This document shows positions 1-7,817 of a stretch of 64,000 nucleotides of DNA, one piece after another. The DNA lies in NCBI RefSeq assembly GCF_013249065.1, contig NZ_JABRWQ010000001.1, positions 310,001 to 374,000 of the forward strand, written 5' to 3'. Within the stretch, counting starts at the first letter, position 1; each line of letters starts with the position of its first letter. The notes under the pieces are model-generated. The model did not search any database, was not told the origin of the DNA, and saw nothing but the letters and a program-made list of their open reading frames with translations. The translations under genes were made by a program, and so were the position numbers. Source of the stretch: Winogradskyella litoriviva (GTDB lineage Bacteria > Bacteroidota > Bacteroidia > Flavobacteriales > Flavobacteriaceae).

Positions 1-1587
1 GTTTCTAAAAAGTATATCTATTTAGGTTATGCCTACCAAAATCAACAAGCGCAAAATTATGATAAAGCCGAAGCACTCTTAACCAAAAACCTAGAGTTGT
101 TTGGAGATGACAAAGACACTTTATTAAACTTAGCTAATCTATATTTAATATGGAATAAACTAGACAGTGCAAAAATAATGTACAATAGATTAGCAGAACA
201 ACCAGAGCATAAAATCATTGCTCTTAATGGTTTGGCTTTAGTAGAACATCTTAATGGTAAAGAAAAGAAAGCCTTAAGTATAAGTACTGAAGCTTATAAT
301 AGTCTTAATGAAAATATAGACCAAAACATTACTAAACAAACCATAGAACGTTATGCACAAGCATTAATCTGGAATAAAAAATTTAAAAGCGCAAAAGCCT
401 TAATTGATGCTTTAATTACTAAAGACCCAAACAAAAACTGGGTCTTAGCTTTACGTGCGACCTTAAATATTTATAAGAGTAATTTTAAAAAGAGTTTAAC
501 GGACTACAACCAAATATTAGTAAACGACAGTACATCTTTTGATGGTAACCTCGGAAAAGCAAATGTTCTAAAAGCTTTAGGTTATACAGATGAAGCCTAT
601 ACCTCAGCAGAAAACACGTTAAAGTTTTACGATAAACAAAAAGATGCTACTAACTTTATTAACCAGTTAAATAATAGCTTTGCTCCTACACTAGAATCTA
701 AAGCATCTCATACTTTTGATAATGGAGACAATAAAGCCTTCGCTTTTAATAACAATGTAATATTTCCCTTATCCACAAAGTTTGCTTTATTAGGAAACTA
801 CAATTACCGTACAACCAATAATACCATTACCGATAATAGTGCAACGTCTAACAACCTTTCTTTAGGTTTATCTTACAAGTTTATACCTAGTATTACCTTT
901 AAAGGAACTGCAGGCATGACGTCTGCAAAAGCTGAAACTGAAGACTACACACAACTTTTAACCGACCTGTCTTTTAATATTAAATCTTTTAAATTACAAA
1001 CTTTAGATATTGGTTATAAAAGACAAATTGAAAGTTTTAATGCTGATTTGTTAGACCGAGAATTAGTACAGAATAATTACTACGCAAATTATAATTTAGG
1101 TACCAATTTTAACTTAGGCTGGTTTACCCAATTAATGCATACATCTCAAAACGATGGTAATAAAAGGAACTTATTATTTACATCATTATATTATAATATA
1201 TTACCAAAACCATCAGTTAAAGTTGGTTTTAATTACCAACATATTACGTTTAAAGATCAGTTACCAACAATTTACTTTAGTCCTGAGAAATTTAATGCTT
1301 ACGAAGTATTTATAAACTTAATTAAAGACGAAGCTGTAGCAAAACCAAACGAATGGTTTTACAATGCCACTGCAGCTTTTGGTTATCAGTATATTGAAGA
1401 CGACCCAAAAATAACAGCTTATAGAATACAAGGTGCTTTTGGTTATAAATTCTCTGAGCGCAGTTTATTAAATATTTATGGCACAAGAAGTAATATAGCC
1501 TCTGCAACAGCTGCTGGGTTTACCTTCACTGAAATTGGCTTACGTTTTAAATGGCAGTTTATGAAAAAGGTAGTTCTTAAAAATTAA
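1..1587 (+). CDS. TPR protein with C-terminal outer-membrane beta-barrel (5' truncated by window)
   Basis: The reading frame is open from base 1, so the true start lies outside the window; 528 codons are visible. The first ~200 residues are helical repeats of TPR type (for example ALIWNKKFKSAKALIDAL and GKANVLKALGYTDEAYTSAE). From about residue 230 the sequence becomes alternating, aromatic-rich strands (LSLGLSYKF, DIGYKRQIESF, GFNYQH) and ends with FKWQFMKK, as expected of a YaiO/PgaA-like outer-membrane barrel. Such TPR-barrel proteins often export polysaccharide next to glycosyltransferases, but the upstream neighbour is not visible, so this role is only a possibility. The architecture is well supported; substrate and function are unknown. 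Confidence 0.7.
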   Translation, partial: VSKKYIYLGYAYQNQQAQNYDKAEALLTKNLELFGDDKDTLLNLANLYLIWNKLDSAKIMYNRLAEQPEHKIIALNGLALVEHLNGKEKKALSISTEAYNSLNENIDQNITKQTIERYAQALIWNKKFKSAKALIDALITKDPNKNWVLALRATLNIYKSNFKKSLTDYNQILVNDSTSFDGNLGKANVLKALGYTDEAYTSAENTLKFYDKQKDATNFINQLNNSFAPTLESKASHTFDNGDNKAFAFNNNVIFPLSTKFALLGNYNYRTTNNTITDNSATSNNLSLGLSYKFIPSITFKGTAGMTSAKAETEDYTQLLTDLSFNIKSFKLQTLDIGYKRQIESFNADLLDRELVQNNYYANYNLGTNFNLGWFTQLMHTSQNDGNKRNLLFTSLYYNILPKPSVKVGFNYQHITFKDQLPTIYFSPEKFNAYEVFINLIKDEAVAKPNEWFYNATAAFGYQYIEDDPKITAYRIQGAFGYKFSERSLLNIYGTRSNIASATAAGFTFTEIGLRFKWQFMKKVVLKN

Positions 1588-1625
1588 AAAGCTCATTTAT
1601 AAAAATTACAGATGCACACCAAAAC

Positions 1626-1693
1626 TTAAACTCTTAAAGAGTTTAAATAATATGAAAAGGTAGAACAAAGTCTTTAAGAGATTATTCTACCTT
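1626..1693. terminator. Convergent hairpins between two genes
   Basis: Two hairpins lie between convergent genes. The first has 10-nt arms TTAAACTCTT/AAGAGTTTAA (1626-1646). The second has 9-nt arms AAGGTAGAA (1657-1665) and TTCTACCTT (1685-1693). T-rich tracts follow on both strands, so this is probably a bidirectional terminator. Confidence 0.45.
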
Positions 1694-1732
1694 CTTCTAA
1701 TAATTCTTATTTACCTCTATTAAAATTATAAG

Positions 1733-2878
1733 CTATTTAGATATCTCTATACCTAATTCTTTCAATACTTTAATTGCATTTTCATTATCAGGATTTAATT
1801 CAAGTGATTTTTTGTAGAATTTAATTGCACGTTCTTTATCTCCTATATGCAATAAGCCCTCGCCATAACTATCATAAGGATTCCACGATTCTGGATACAA
1901 TTCTATATTAAGTTTAAAAATTTTTAAAGCATCTTCTTGCTGTTTCAACGTATTTAAGTAATAATAGCCTACAGAGTTAATATAGCGTTCTGAAATGTTA
2001 TATTCTGGATCTTCTCTATCTTGAGCTTTTATTACCGCAATAATTTCATCAGATGTTTTTCCTGTATTTAACAGTTTATCCAAAGTTTTGTATTTACGTG
2101 TAACTCTTTCAATATCCTTGTAAGGGTTACCTAACTCTTCATTGATCAATAGAAAAAGACTATTTGCATCTTCTTGTATGGATTTTAAACTCCTAAAAGT
2201 GTCAAGTTCTCCTAAATTTTTCGCAAAATAGGAAGACACTATAATAAGAGCAATTTCTGAATAATTATCTTCTATTTCTAAATCCCTATAAAGTTGCTCA
2301 TTTACTGTATTTGTTCCATTTAATGATATAAAATTAGGGTTGTACCCTAAGGCTGTCGCTCTACCTATTTCTTTTAAAAAATAATCATAATTTTCCTTAC
2401 TTGCTTTGTAAGTCCTGTCTTGATCATTTTTTAGTTCAATGAGTTTGTTTCTAATGTCTGTAGGCATCAATTTTATGTCACCTGTGGCTTGTAAGGTTGC
2501 TATAGTATTGGTGTTAAAGTTAGTATAGACAGGAGTAGTATATTCAAGTTTTTCAGAACTTATTATTATTGCTTTAGGACTTTTTTGAGTTGGTAGTTTT
2601 TTTACAAATTCGTTGTAAGTGACTAAGTAATTTGCTTCTAAATTATTTAAATCATAGTGAATACGATTATAGTCTTTAGCCAATTCTGTTACTATTTGAT
2701 GGTAATAATTTTCTAAAATATTATCGCTCTTTCGTTTTTCATTCCAGTTGTTTATTTGAAGCGCAATAACAATCCCTATTACCACAAGTACAATTTCTCC
2801 AATTGCATATTTAAAATATTTTCCTGTTTTTCCTTCTGAAAGCAGGTTTTTCCTAATTTTTCTAAAGAATTTTATCAT
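1733..2878 (-). CDS. DUF6090 family membrane-anchored protein with C-terminal TPR
   Basis: 381 residues. The N-terminus (MIKFFRKIRKNLLSEG, then one transmembrane helix at about 25-43 ending LQINNWNE) is the signature of the DUF6090 family, common in Flavobacteriia and of unknown function. Residues ~40-290 are helical and probably periplasmic. The last ~75 residues hold two TPR-like units (for example GEGLLHIGDKERAIKFYKKS). It is convergent with the preceding TPR-barrel gene and has its own upstream region, so it looks monocistronic. Family assignment is confident; no biochemical role can be given. Confidence 0.75.
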   Translation of the reverse strand: MIKFFRKIRKNLLSEGKTGKYFKYAIGEIVLVVIGIVIALQINNWNEKRKSDNILENYYHQIVTELAKDYNRIHYDLNNLEANYLVTYNEFVKKLPTQKSPKAIIISSEKLEYTTPVYTNFNTNTIATLQATGDIKLMPTDIRNKLIELKNDQDRTYKASKENYDYFLKEIGRATALGYNPNFISLNGTNTVNEQLYRDLEIEDNYSEIALIIVSSYFAKNLGELDTFRSLKSIQEDANSLFLLINEELGNPYKDIERVTRKYKTLDKLLNTGKTSDEIIAVIKAQDREDPEYNISERYINSVGYYYLNTLKQQEDALKIFKLNIELYPESWNPYDSYGEGLLHIGDKERAIKFYKKSLELNPDNENAIKVLKELGIEISK

Positions 2879-3044
2879 TGGTTGGTGGTTGAATGATTAA
2901 ATACAACTCTTAGATATAATTGTTGGTCAAAATCTTTTCTATACTAGTTCATTTTAATCCTTATTCTTTTTTACAGAAAACATATAAATAGTTCATTTTA
3001 AAATGTTTCAGTTATAAATATACCAAATTAACTGAATCCTGAGC

Positions 3045-3081
3045 AAAAAAGAATAGGCAAAAGCTTTCGCTTTTGCCTATT
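3045..3081 (-). terminator. Rho-independent terminator after T9SS cargo gene
   Basis: Perfect 13-bp stem AATAGGCAAAAGC/GCTTTTGCCTATT with loop TTTC. On the minus strand it is followed by a T6 run. It sits 26 bp past the stop of the cargo gene. Confidence 0.85.
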
Positions 3082-3106
3082 ACCATAAGGAATTAACTAA
3101 GGGTTA

Positions 3107-5707
3107 TTAATTAATAATCAATTTTAAGGGATTAAAATTATTTTGATTATTAACGATTTTACAGAAATATAAGCCTGAGCTTAAATTCTCTCTGTTTATG
3201 GTAATGCTGTTTGTTCCTGGTACAGCATCAAATGATTTTTTATAAATTTCTTTTCCTAGCTGATCGTACATTACTAATTGTAAGGTTTCAGTTTGGTTAT
3301 ATTCAAACTCAATAGTTGCGTGTGTGCTCATTGGATTAGGATATACTGATAATGTTGCCTCTTTAGAATTGTAGTTATTAAGAGATAATGCAGCTGTTTG
3401 CGAGAATCTTAAATTATTTAAATTCATAACTTTAGTAGTTGATACTCCATTTTCTGCAACCATTGTAAATACTATGGTAACCACATCGTTTAACTCAGCT
3501 ATATCAAGCGTATTGTTTTCTAGATCTTCTATATCTATTGTGTAGTCTTGTACTGTGTTGGTTAAAACTACTGTTGTTTTAAATTGAGCTTCCCAATTGG
3601 TAACACTTTCTTTTACAAATGTTATTTCTAGATTACCAGTACCGCTTGCGCTGAATTGAAAACTGTTATATTCAGTAACATCTACAGCTTTAAATCTTGG
3701 TGTTAATGCTCTATAGGCTGCAACATAACTGCTAGTTGTTGCCTCTAATTCTACATTACGCTCTATTGGGTAATCTGTAGATTCAAATTCTGTTGTATTA
3801 GTTGTAACGTTATAATTTATTACCTGTGTCCCGTCTTGCGAATCATCTATTCCCCAAGGACCATCTGACATAAATAAATCGTCTGGTGTGGCAACACCAT
3901 CGCCAATTCTAAATCCTATATCAAAAAGATTTCCGGTTTCTACTCTAAGATTAGTTATATAATTACCGTTTAAATTAATTGTAGAATTAAGGTTTTCAAA
4001 AGCTTCTGTTTCTGTGCTTCTATAACCAGCATCTAGCACAACACTTTGTGTTGCATTTGTATTAATAATCTGCAAATCTAATCCGCCATTAGTATAACCT
4101 CCTTTTCTAACAAAAACTGTTGGTGGTGTAGAATTGTTATAACTTACTATTGATTTTTCAATATTTAATAAGTTTAAAACTTCTTGTCCTAATAAGTATA
4201 AATCGTCAATAGTATTAGACCAAATTTGGAAGTTATAAAAAGTAACATTCTCTTCGTATTGATCTAAATTCCAATGGCTCTCTATCGCAAAATTAGCTTC
4301 GTTATTAATCACTTTTGCAGAAAGACTTAATACAAATTCAAAAGTCCCATCTTCGTTTTTAATAATAGATTTTATAAACTGTTGCCCATTAATATCTATG
4401 GTAGATACTGATATTAACTCTGCTCCTAATAGACGATCACAAATATATTTTGTGTGCTCGTAAACTCCGTTTTCCGTTTTTAATGCTAATACTGAAGCGA
4501 CTGGATTATTGTTTTTTAGGTAATCTAAAGCATAGATTTCCGTTGCATTGGTAATACCTATTAAATCTGAAGGCGATGCTTCAATAGCTTCATCTTCATT
4601 AATAGTTGTTAGTGGCACAAAATCTTGTAATGTAAAGGTAGAATTAGCGCTTTTACTAGCATAACTTAAGCCTTTTACTGCTCTTGGTGCTTTGTTTACA
4701 TCAAATTTATAACCTGTTTTTGCTCTTTTAAAATTACGTGCATTAATTTGTTCTGACAACCTGTTATTACTTTCTAATCCGCCAGCATTAGAGCTCGATG
4801 TTGGAGGTGCAATAACATCACACATTCCAAAACCTGAACATGAAGGGTCTTCACAATCTATAAGTCCGTCGCCATCATCATCAATACCATTATCACAAAT
4901 TTCTTGTAAAACTGGTGCTGTTGGGCAACGTGCGCCATCGTTACTACTACTTGAAGGTCCAAAAGCAAAAAGATTAGACTCAATATCGTCGGTTGATTGT
5001 ACCGTTTGTACCGCCTGAATAACGTAAATAGTTCCTGTCTCGTTAGCAGAGACATAAAAACGACCTTCATTATCAAAATAAACGGCACCAAAAGTATAAT
5101 TTAATCCAGATAAAATAGGCACTTCTCCTAAAGCTAACACTTGACCATTATCAGGATTTATTCGATATAATATATTCGAGTTTTTTGCCACGGCATAAAT
5201 CTGACCATCTACAGCATTAAAAGCCCAATCATGTATACTAATATTTTGAGATAAAGTTTCTGTAGATTGATGCTGTGTATAATTAGTAGATTCTGGGTTC
5301 AAGTCTATTTTATAAAAAGTAGTACCGCCTCCTTTTAAATAATAAATACCATCTGCACTAACATCACCTACATAACGACCATTTGTTGGTAACTCATCTA
5401 TATAAAATGTAGTTGTATTAAAGTCTTTACCAATTCTTACAATAGATTTTGCTGGTGTACTCAATGAACCCCAAATAAACCCATCTGCAGGATTATATGC
5501 TGCGGCATTAATACTACCTGGTGTTACGTCGGCTGCAACTTGGTAAGAATTACCAGAAGCTAAATCAATAGCATAAACATCATTATACTGAAATAAGTAC
5601 GCATTGTAATCACAATTAAAAGGGACATCTTGCGCTTGTATATTAGTGCTTAATAGTGCTAAGACGATTAGTAATAATTGATTTTTTAAAGTGTAAAGTG
5701 TATTCAT
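3107..5707 (-). CDS. Secreted protein with T9SS type A sorting domain
   Basis: The open frame extends to 5782, but I place the start at ATG 5705-5707. It begins a clear signal peptide (MNTLYTLKNQLLLIV...NIQAQ, 26 residues), and a -7 box TAAATTTG at 5734-5741 lies upstream of it yet inside the longer frame. The mature N-terminal ~240 residues resemble a beta-propeller (DVYAIDLASGN, GYVGDV-type repeats; DUF6923-like). A metal-binding motif DNGIDDDGDGLIDC follows near residue 272. The C-terminus (LSVYPNPMSTHATIEF ... GLYFCKIVNN ... PLKLIIN) is a type A sorting domain, so the protein is exported by T9SS and anchored or released at the cell surface. It has its own LytTR-like promoter and terminator. 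Function of the middle region is unknown. Confidence 0.8.
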   Translation of the reverse strand: MNTLYTLKNQLLLIVLALLSTNIQAQDVPFNCDYNAYLFQYNDVYAIDLASGNSYQVAADVTPGSINAAAYNPADGFIWGSLSTPAKSIVRIGKDFNTTTFYIDELPTNGRYVGDVSADGIYYLKGGGTTFYKIDLNPESTNYTQHQSTETLSQNISIHDWAFNAVDGQIYAVAKNSNILYRINPDNGQVLALGEVPILSGLNYTFGAVYFDNEGRFYVSANETGTIYVIQAVQTVQSTDDIESNLFAFGPSSSSNDGARCPTAPVLQEICDNGIDDDGDGLIDCEDPSCSGFGMCDVIAPPTSSSNAGGLESNNRLSEQINARNFKRAKTGYKFDVNKAPRAVKGLSYASKSANSTFTLQDFVPLTTINEDEAIEASPSDLIGITNATEIYALDYLKNNNPVASVLALKTENGVYEHTKYICDRLLGAELISVSTIDINGQQFIKSIIKNEDGTFEFVLSLSAKVINNEANFAIESHWNLDQYEENVTFYNFQIWSNTIDDLYLLGQEVLNLLNIEKSIVSYNNSTPPTVFVRKGGYTNGGLDLQIINTNATQSVVLDAGYRSTETEAFENLNSTINLNGNYITNLRVETGNLFDIGFRIGDGVATPDDLFMSDGPWGIDDSQDGTQVINYNVTTNTTEFESTDYPIERNVELEATTSSYVAAYRALTPRFKAVDVTEYNSFQFSASGTGNLEITFVKESVTNWEAQFKTTVVLTNTVQDYTIDIEDLENNTLDIAELNDVVTIVFTMVAENGVSTTKVMNLNNLRFSQTAALSLNNYNSKEATLSVYPNPMSTHATIEFEYNQTETLQLVMYDQLGKEIYKKSFDAVPGTNSITINRENLSSGLYFCKIVNNQNNFNPLKLIIN

Positions 5708-5733
5708 AACCTGTTTTCTATTAGATTCTGGAA

Positions 5734-5821
5734 CAAATTTACTGGGTAATAAGGCGTTTAATTTGTTTTTTCGATTGACCAAACTCTAATAACGTTAGTT
5801 AACCAATTACTATAGACGAAT
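5734..5821 (-). promoter_or_regulatory. LytTR-like operator and promoter of the T9SS cargo gene
   Basis: Read on the minus strand: repeat 1 ACCATTCGTCT (core ATTCGTCT, 5821-5814), repeat 2 core AACTAACG (5800-5793), period 21. A gap of exactly 51 nt leads to the -7 box TAAATTTG (5741-5734). ACCATTCGT matches 8 of 9 positions of the published LytTR consensus [TA][AC][CA]GTTN[AG][TG]. The predicted 5' UTR is about 20 nt to ATG 5707. Binding by the regulator at 6774-7490 is inferred. Confidence 0.6.
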
Positions 5822-5853
5822 GGTTTTTACCTTAGATTTTAGATTTATTTTAT

Positions 5854-5886
5854 AAAAAAAGAGGCAAAAGATTTCTCCTTTGCCTC
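5854..5886 (-). terminator. Rho-independent terminator after CAP-domain gene
   Basis: Stem GAGGCAAA (5861-5868) / TTTGCCTC (5879-5886), followed on the minus strand by a T7 run. The stem sequence resembles those of the terminators at 3045 and 6605. Confidence 0.8.
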
Positions 5887-5909
5887 ACACTATAGATATT
5901 AATTTAGGG

Positions 5910-5973
5910 TTATGTAATAATCAATTTTAAGGGGATAAAATCAAATTGATTACAAACGATACTTAATAACACT
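5910..5973 (-). pseudogene. Relic of a T9SS sorting-domain C-terminus
   Basis: Directly downstream of the CAP gene stop the minus strand reads IVCNQFDFIPLKLIIT-stop. This corresponds to the last residues of the neighbouring cargo, IVNNQNNFNPLKLIIN-stop. The DNA (5913-5964) aligns without gaps to 3110-3161, including an identical run TAATAATCAATTTTAAGGG. The stop codon and the downstream terminator layout are also conserved. No start or upstream domain remains. The likely origin is a tandem copy of a T9SS cargo gene whose body was lost or replaced by the CAP gene. Confidence 0.65.
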
Positions 5974-6471
5974 CTATAGTTTTACAAAAATATTTGTATA
6001 GTAGTATTTACCGTTTTCATCTTGTGCAGATGAAATGCCAATATCGGTAACGTTTGGGTTTTCTATATTTTCTCTATGACCTTCACTATTTAACCAAGCT
6101 GAGACCACTGATTCTGCATTATAAAAACCATAACCTACATTTTCTAAAACTTTTTTTGCCTCTACATTGTCTATTAAATTCTGTGATCTGATATAAAAAT
6201 AATCGTGACTAATTATACCTTGATTAATCATATAATTATTATGAGCAATAGCTTCTTTTGAAGCTTCATTTAACATAGTAAGAGGATTTAAATTTAATGA
6301 CGCTCTATAAATATTAATTAACTCAACAATTTGATGGTCTATTAGATTATATTCCACAATAATATTTTGTGTATTATAGACTTCGGGAATTGACATATCA
6401 TCTTCAACAGAACAAGAAAAAAATGATGTACTAAATAGTAAAATGATAAATAAGAGGGATAATTTTTTCAT
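5974..6471 (-). CDS. CAP (SCP/PR1-like) domain lipoprotein
   Basis: 165 residues. A signal peptide ends in a lipobox-like STSFFSC, so the mature protein is probably lipid-anchored at Cys20. The remainder is a short bacterial CAP domain: INIYRASLNLNPLTM, a His at AIAHNNYM, SAWLNSEGHRENIENP and a final strand YYYTNIFVKL. These correspond to the conserved CAP motifs (the GHRxNI signature and the C-terminal aromatic strand). Bacterial CAP proteins are secreted and mostly of unknown activity. It is monocistronic between its own LytTR-like promoter (6494-6561) and terminator (5854-5886). The 3' side abuts a sorting-domain relic, so an ancestor may have been a T9SS cargo. Confidence 0.8.
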   Translation of the reverse strand: MKKLSLLFIILLFSTSFFSCSVEDDMSIPEVYNTQNIIVEYNLIDHQIVELINIYRASLNLNPLTMLNEASKEAIAHNNYMINQGIISHDYFYIRSQNLIDNVEAKKVLENVGYGFYNAESVVSAWLNSEGHRENIENPNVTDIGISSAQDENGKYYYTNIFVKL

Positions 6472-6493
6472 GATAATTATTTTAATTTCATGA

Positions 6494-6561
6494 CAAAATT
6501 ATTCTGATTGTCTCCTCAAATTTTAGTTTTTCGATAAGCGAAACAAGAAGCTTCGACGAAC
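6494..6561 (-). promoter_or_regulatory. LytTR-like operator and promoter of the CAP gene
   Basis: Minus strand: repeat 1 ACTGTTCGTCG (core GTTCGTCG, 6561-6554), repeat 2 core GCTTATCG (6539-6532), period 22. A gap of exactly 30 nt leads to the -7 box TAATTTTG (6501-6494). ATG 6471 lies about 16 nt after the predicted transcription start. ACTGTTCGT fits 8 of 9 LytTR consensus positions. Confidence 0.6.
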
Positions 6562-6604
6562 AGTAACTACATAAAGACAAGACGTTTACACTAAAACAAA
6601 GAAC

Positions 6605-6636
6605 TTAAAAAAGGCAAAAAGATATCTTTTTGCCTT
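6605..6636 (-). terminator. Palindromic terminator downstream of the LytTR operon
   Basis: AAGGCAAAAAGATATCTTTTTGCCTT is a 26-bp perfect palindrome (6611-6636), given here as a stem of AAGGCAAAAAGA with its complement. A T6 run follows on the minus strand. It ends the regulatory operon and/or the short gene-less unit starting near 6675. Confidence 0.8.
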
Positions 6637-6681
6637 AAGTAAAACCATTAATCTTCAACCGTTAATCCTACGATCTCAGTT

Positions 6682-6769
6682 CAAAGGTATAGGTAATAAG
6701 TCTTTGTTTTATTTTTTTTAGATGGATGGAATTATTGTGAAGTTAAAATACCATTAAGTTTAGACGAGT
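6682..6769 (-). promoter_or_regulatory. LytTR-like operator and promoter with no gene downstream
   Basis: Minus strand: repeat 1 ACCACTCGTCT (core ACTCGTCT, 6769-6762), repeat 2 core TTTTAACT (6748-6741), period 21. The gap of exactly 51 nt to the -7 box TACCTTTG (6689-6682) is the same as at the T9SS cargo promoter. The predicted transcript starts near 6675 and meets the terminator at 6605-6636, about 70 nt. It holds only a 20-codon ORF (ATG 6648) that runs through the terminator. It may be a small RNA or the scar of a deleted gene. Confidence 0.5.
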
Positions 6770-6773
6770 GGTA

Positions 6774-7490
6774 TTAAAGTAAATTAAGACGCTTCATTAA
6801 TTCTGGTCGATTAGAACGACTTACAGGAATTACATCCTTTTTAATTAAAACACTATTATCTTCAATATCAATAATCTTATCGACATTAATAATATAAGAA
6901 CGATGTATTTTTAGAAATAAATCGTTTGGAAGTTTTTCTTCTATTTTCTTTAATGTAGAATGAACTGTGTAATTTTTATCATCCGTTTTTACTTGGATAT
7001 AATCACCCTTAGCCTCTACTAAATAAATACTTGGAATATCTATTTTTATTAATCGTCTATCAATATTAACATAAAGGTCGTTGCCAGAACTGGTTTCTAC
7101 TTGACCAGATGTTTTACTCTTTGGTTCAGATGCCTTAGGCTTTATAGCTGCGGCTTTATCGATGGCTTTTTGGAAGCGTTCTGGAGTTATAGGCTTTACT
7201 AAGTAATCTACAATACAATCGTAACCAAATGCCTGAATAGCAAAGTTTGGGTCTGAAGTTGTAAGGATAATATTAGGTGGATTTTTTATTGTATCTATAA
7301 AATCGAAACCTGTAAAGTCTGGCATATGTATATCTAAAAATATTAAATCAACTTCATTCTGATTTAAATATTTTATGGCCTGAAGCGCATTAGGAAAGTC
7401 TTCTAGTACTTTTAAACTAGGAACATTAGTGCACAATTGGCCAATAATAGCTCTTGCCGTAGCTTCATCATCTATAATAATACAATTCAT
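6774..7490 (-). CDS. LytTR family response regulator
   Basis: 238 residues. The N-terminal receiver domain (MNCIIIDDEATARAI, phospho-acceptor Asp53 in LIFLDIHMPD, Lys in DYLVKPI) is followed by a linker at ~115-135. The C-terminal LytTR DNA-binding domain is ~138-238 (IPSIYLVEAKGDYIQVKT, FLKIHRSYIINVDKI, VIPVSRSNRPELMKRL). LytTR proteins bind pairs of 9-bp direct repeats about 21 bp apart. It is the last gene of the seven-gene NO/phosphorelay operon, 9 bp after the HPt gene, and is the natural output of that relay. Five promoters carrying such repeat pairs surround it, including the one of its own operon, so autoregulation is likely but inferred. Confidence 0.9.
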   Translation of the reverse strand: MNCIIIDDEATARAIIGQLCTNVPSLKVLEDFPNALQAIKYLNQNEVDLIFLDIHMPDFTGFDFIDTIKNPPNIILTTSDPNFAIQAFGYDCIVDYLVKPITPERFQKAIDKAAAIKPKASEPKSKTSGQVETSSGNDLYVNIDRRLIKIDIPSIYLVEAKGDYIQVKTDDKNYTVHSTLKKIEEKLPNDLFLKIHRSYIINVDKIIDIEDNSVLIKKDVIPVSRSNRPELMKRLNLL

Positions 7491-7499
7491 AAAATAATC

Positions 7500-7817
7500 T
7501 TATAAGGTCTCTAAAAAATCTGTCATGATTTGGAGAATAGATTCAAATTCAATTCTTCCATCTGTATTGCCATCTATGAGGTTATTCTCATAATTAACAG
7601 CTACATCATAACTTTTTTCGAGGCCTAAAATACTAATTTTATGTTTAAGTTTATGAACGTTCTCTGCGGTAAGTTGATAGTTCTTTGCTTCAAAGTTTTG
7701 GAAATACACTTTTTTCTCTTCAGGAAACTCCCCTTTTATAATGTCTATTAACTTTTTCTCAAAAGCCTTGTCTCCTCCAGACATACTATTAATATATGAT
7801 AAATTAGGCTGCTCCAT
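7500..7817 (-). CDS. HPt (histidine phosphotransfer) protein
   Basis: 105 residues, all helical, with the HPt signature VHKLKHKISILGLEKSY. His55 is the predicted phosphorylated residue (HxLKx alignment). A stand-alone HPt normally shuttles phosphate between a receiver and a second receiver. Here it could link the CheY-like protein or the kinases to the LytTR regulator encoded next. It overlaps the upstream kinase gene by 14 bp, so translation is probably coupled. Partners are inferred from operon position only. Confidence 0.85.
   Translation of the reverse strand: MEQPNLSYINSMSGGDKAFEKKLIDIIKGEFPEEKKVYFQNFEAKNYQLTAENVHKLKHKISILGLEKSYDVAVNYENNLIDGNTDGRIEFESILQIMTDFLETL

Noticed and set aside
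1287..1357. Antisense match to the LytTR-like pattern inside the TPR-barrel gene (ACCATTCGT, second half-site 21 bp away, TAAATTTC 31 bp further)
   Set aside because: It lies in coding sequence, the -7 box lacks the final G, the gap is 31 rather than 30 or 51, and no minus-strand gene or terminator follows at a suitable distance. Codon usage can explain the match.
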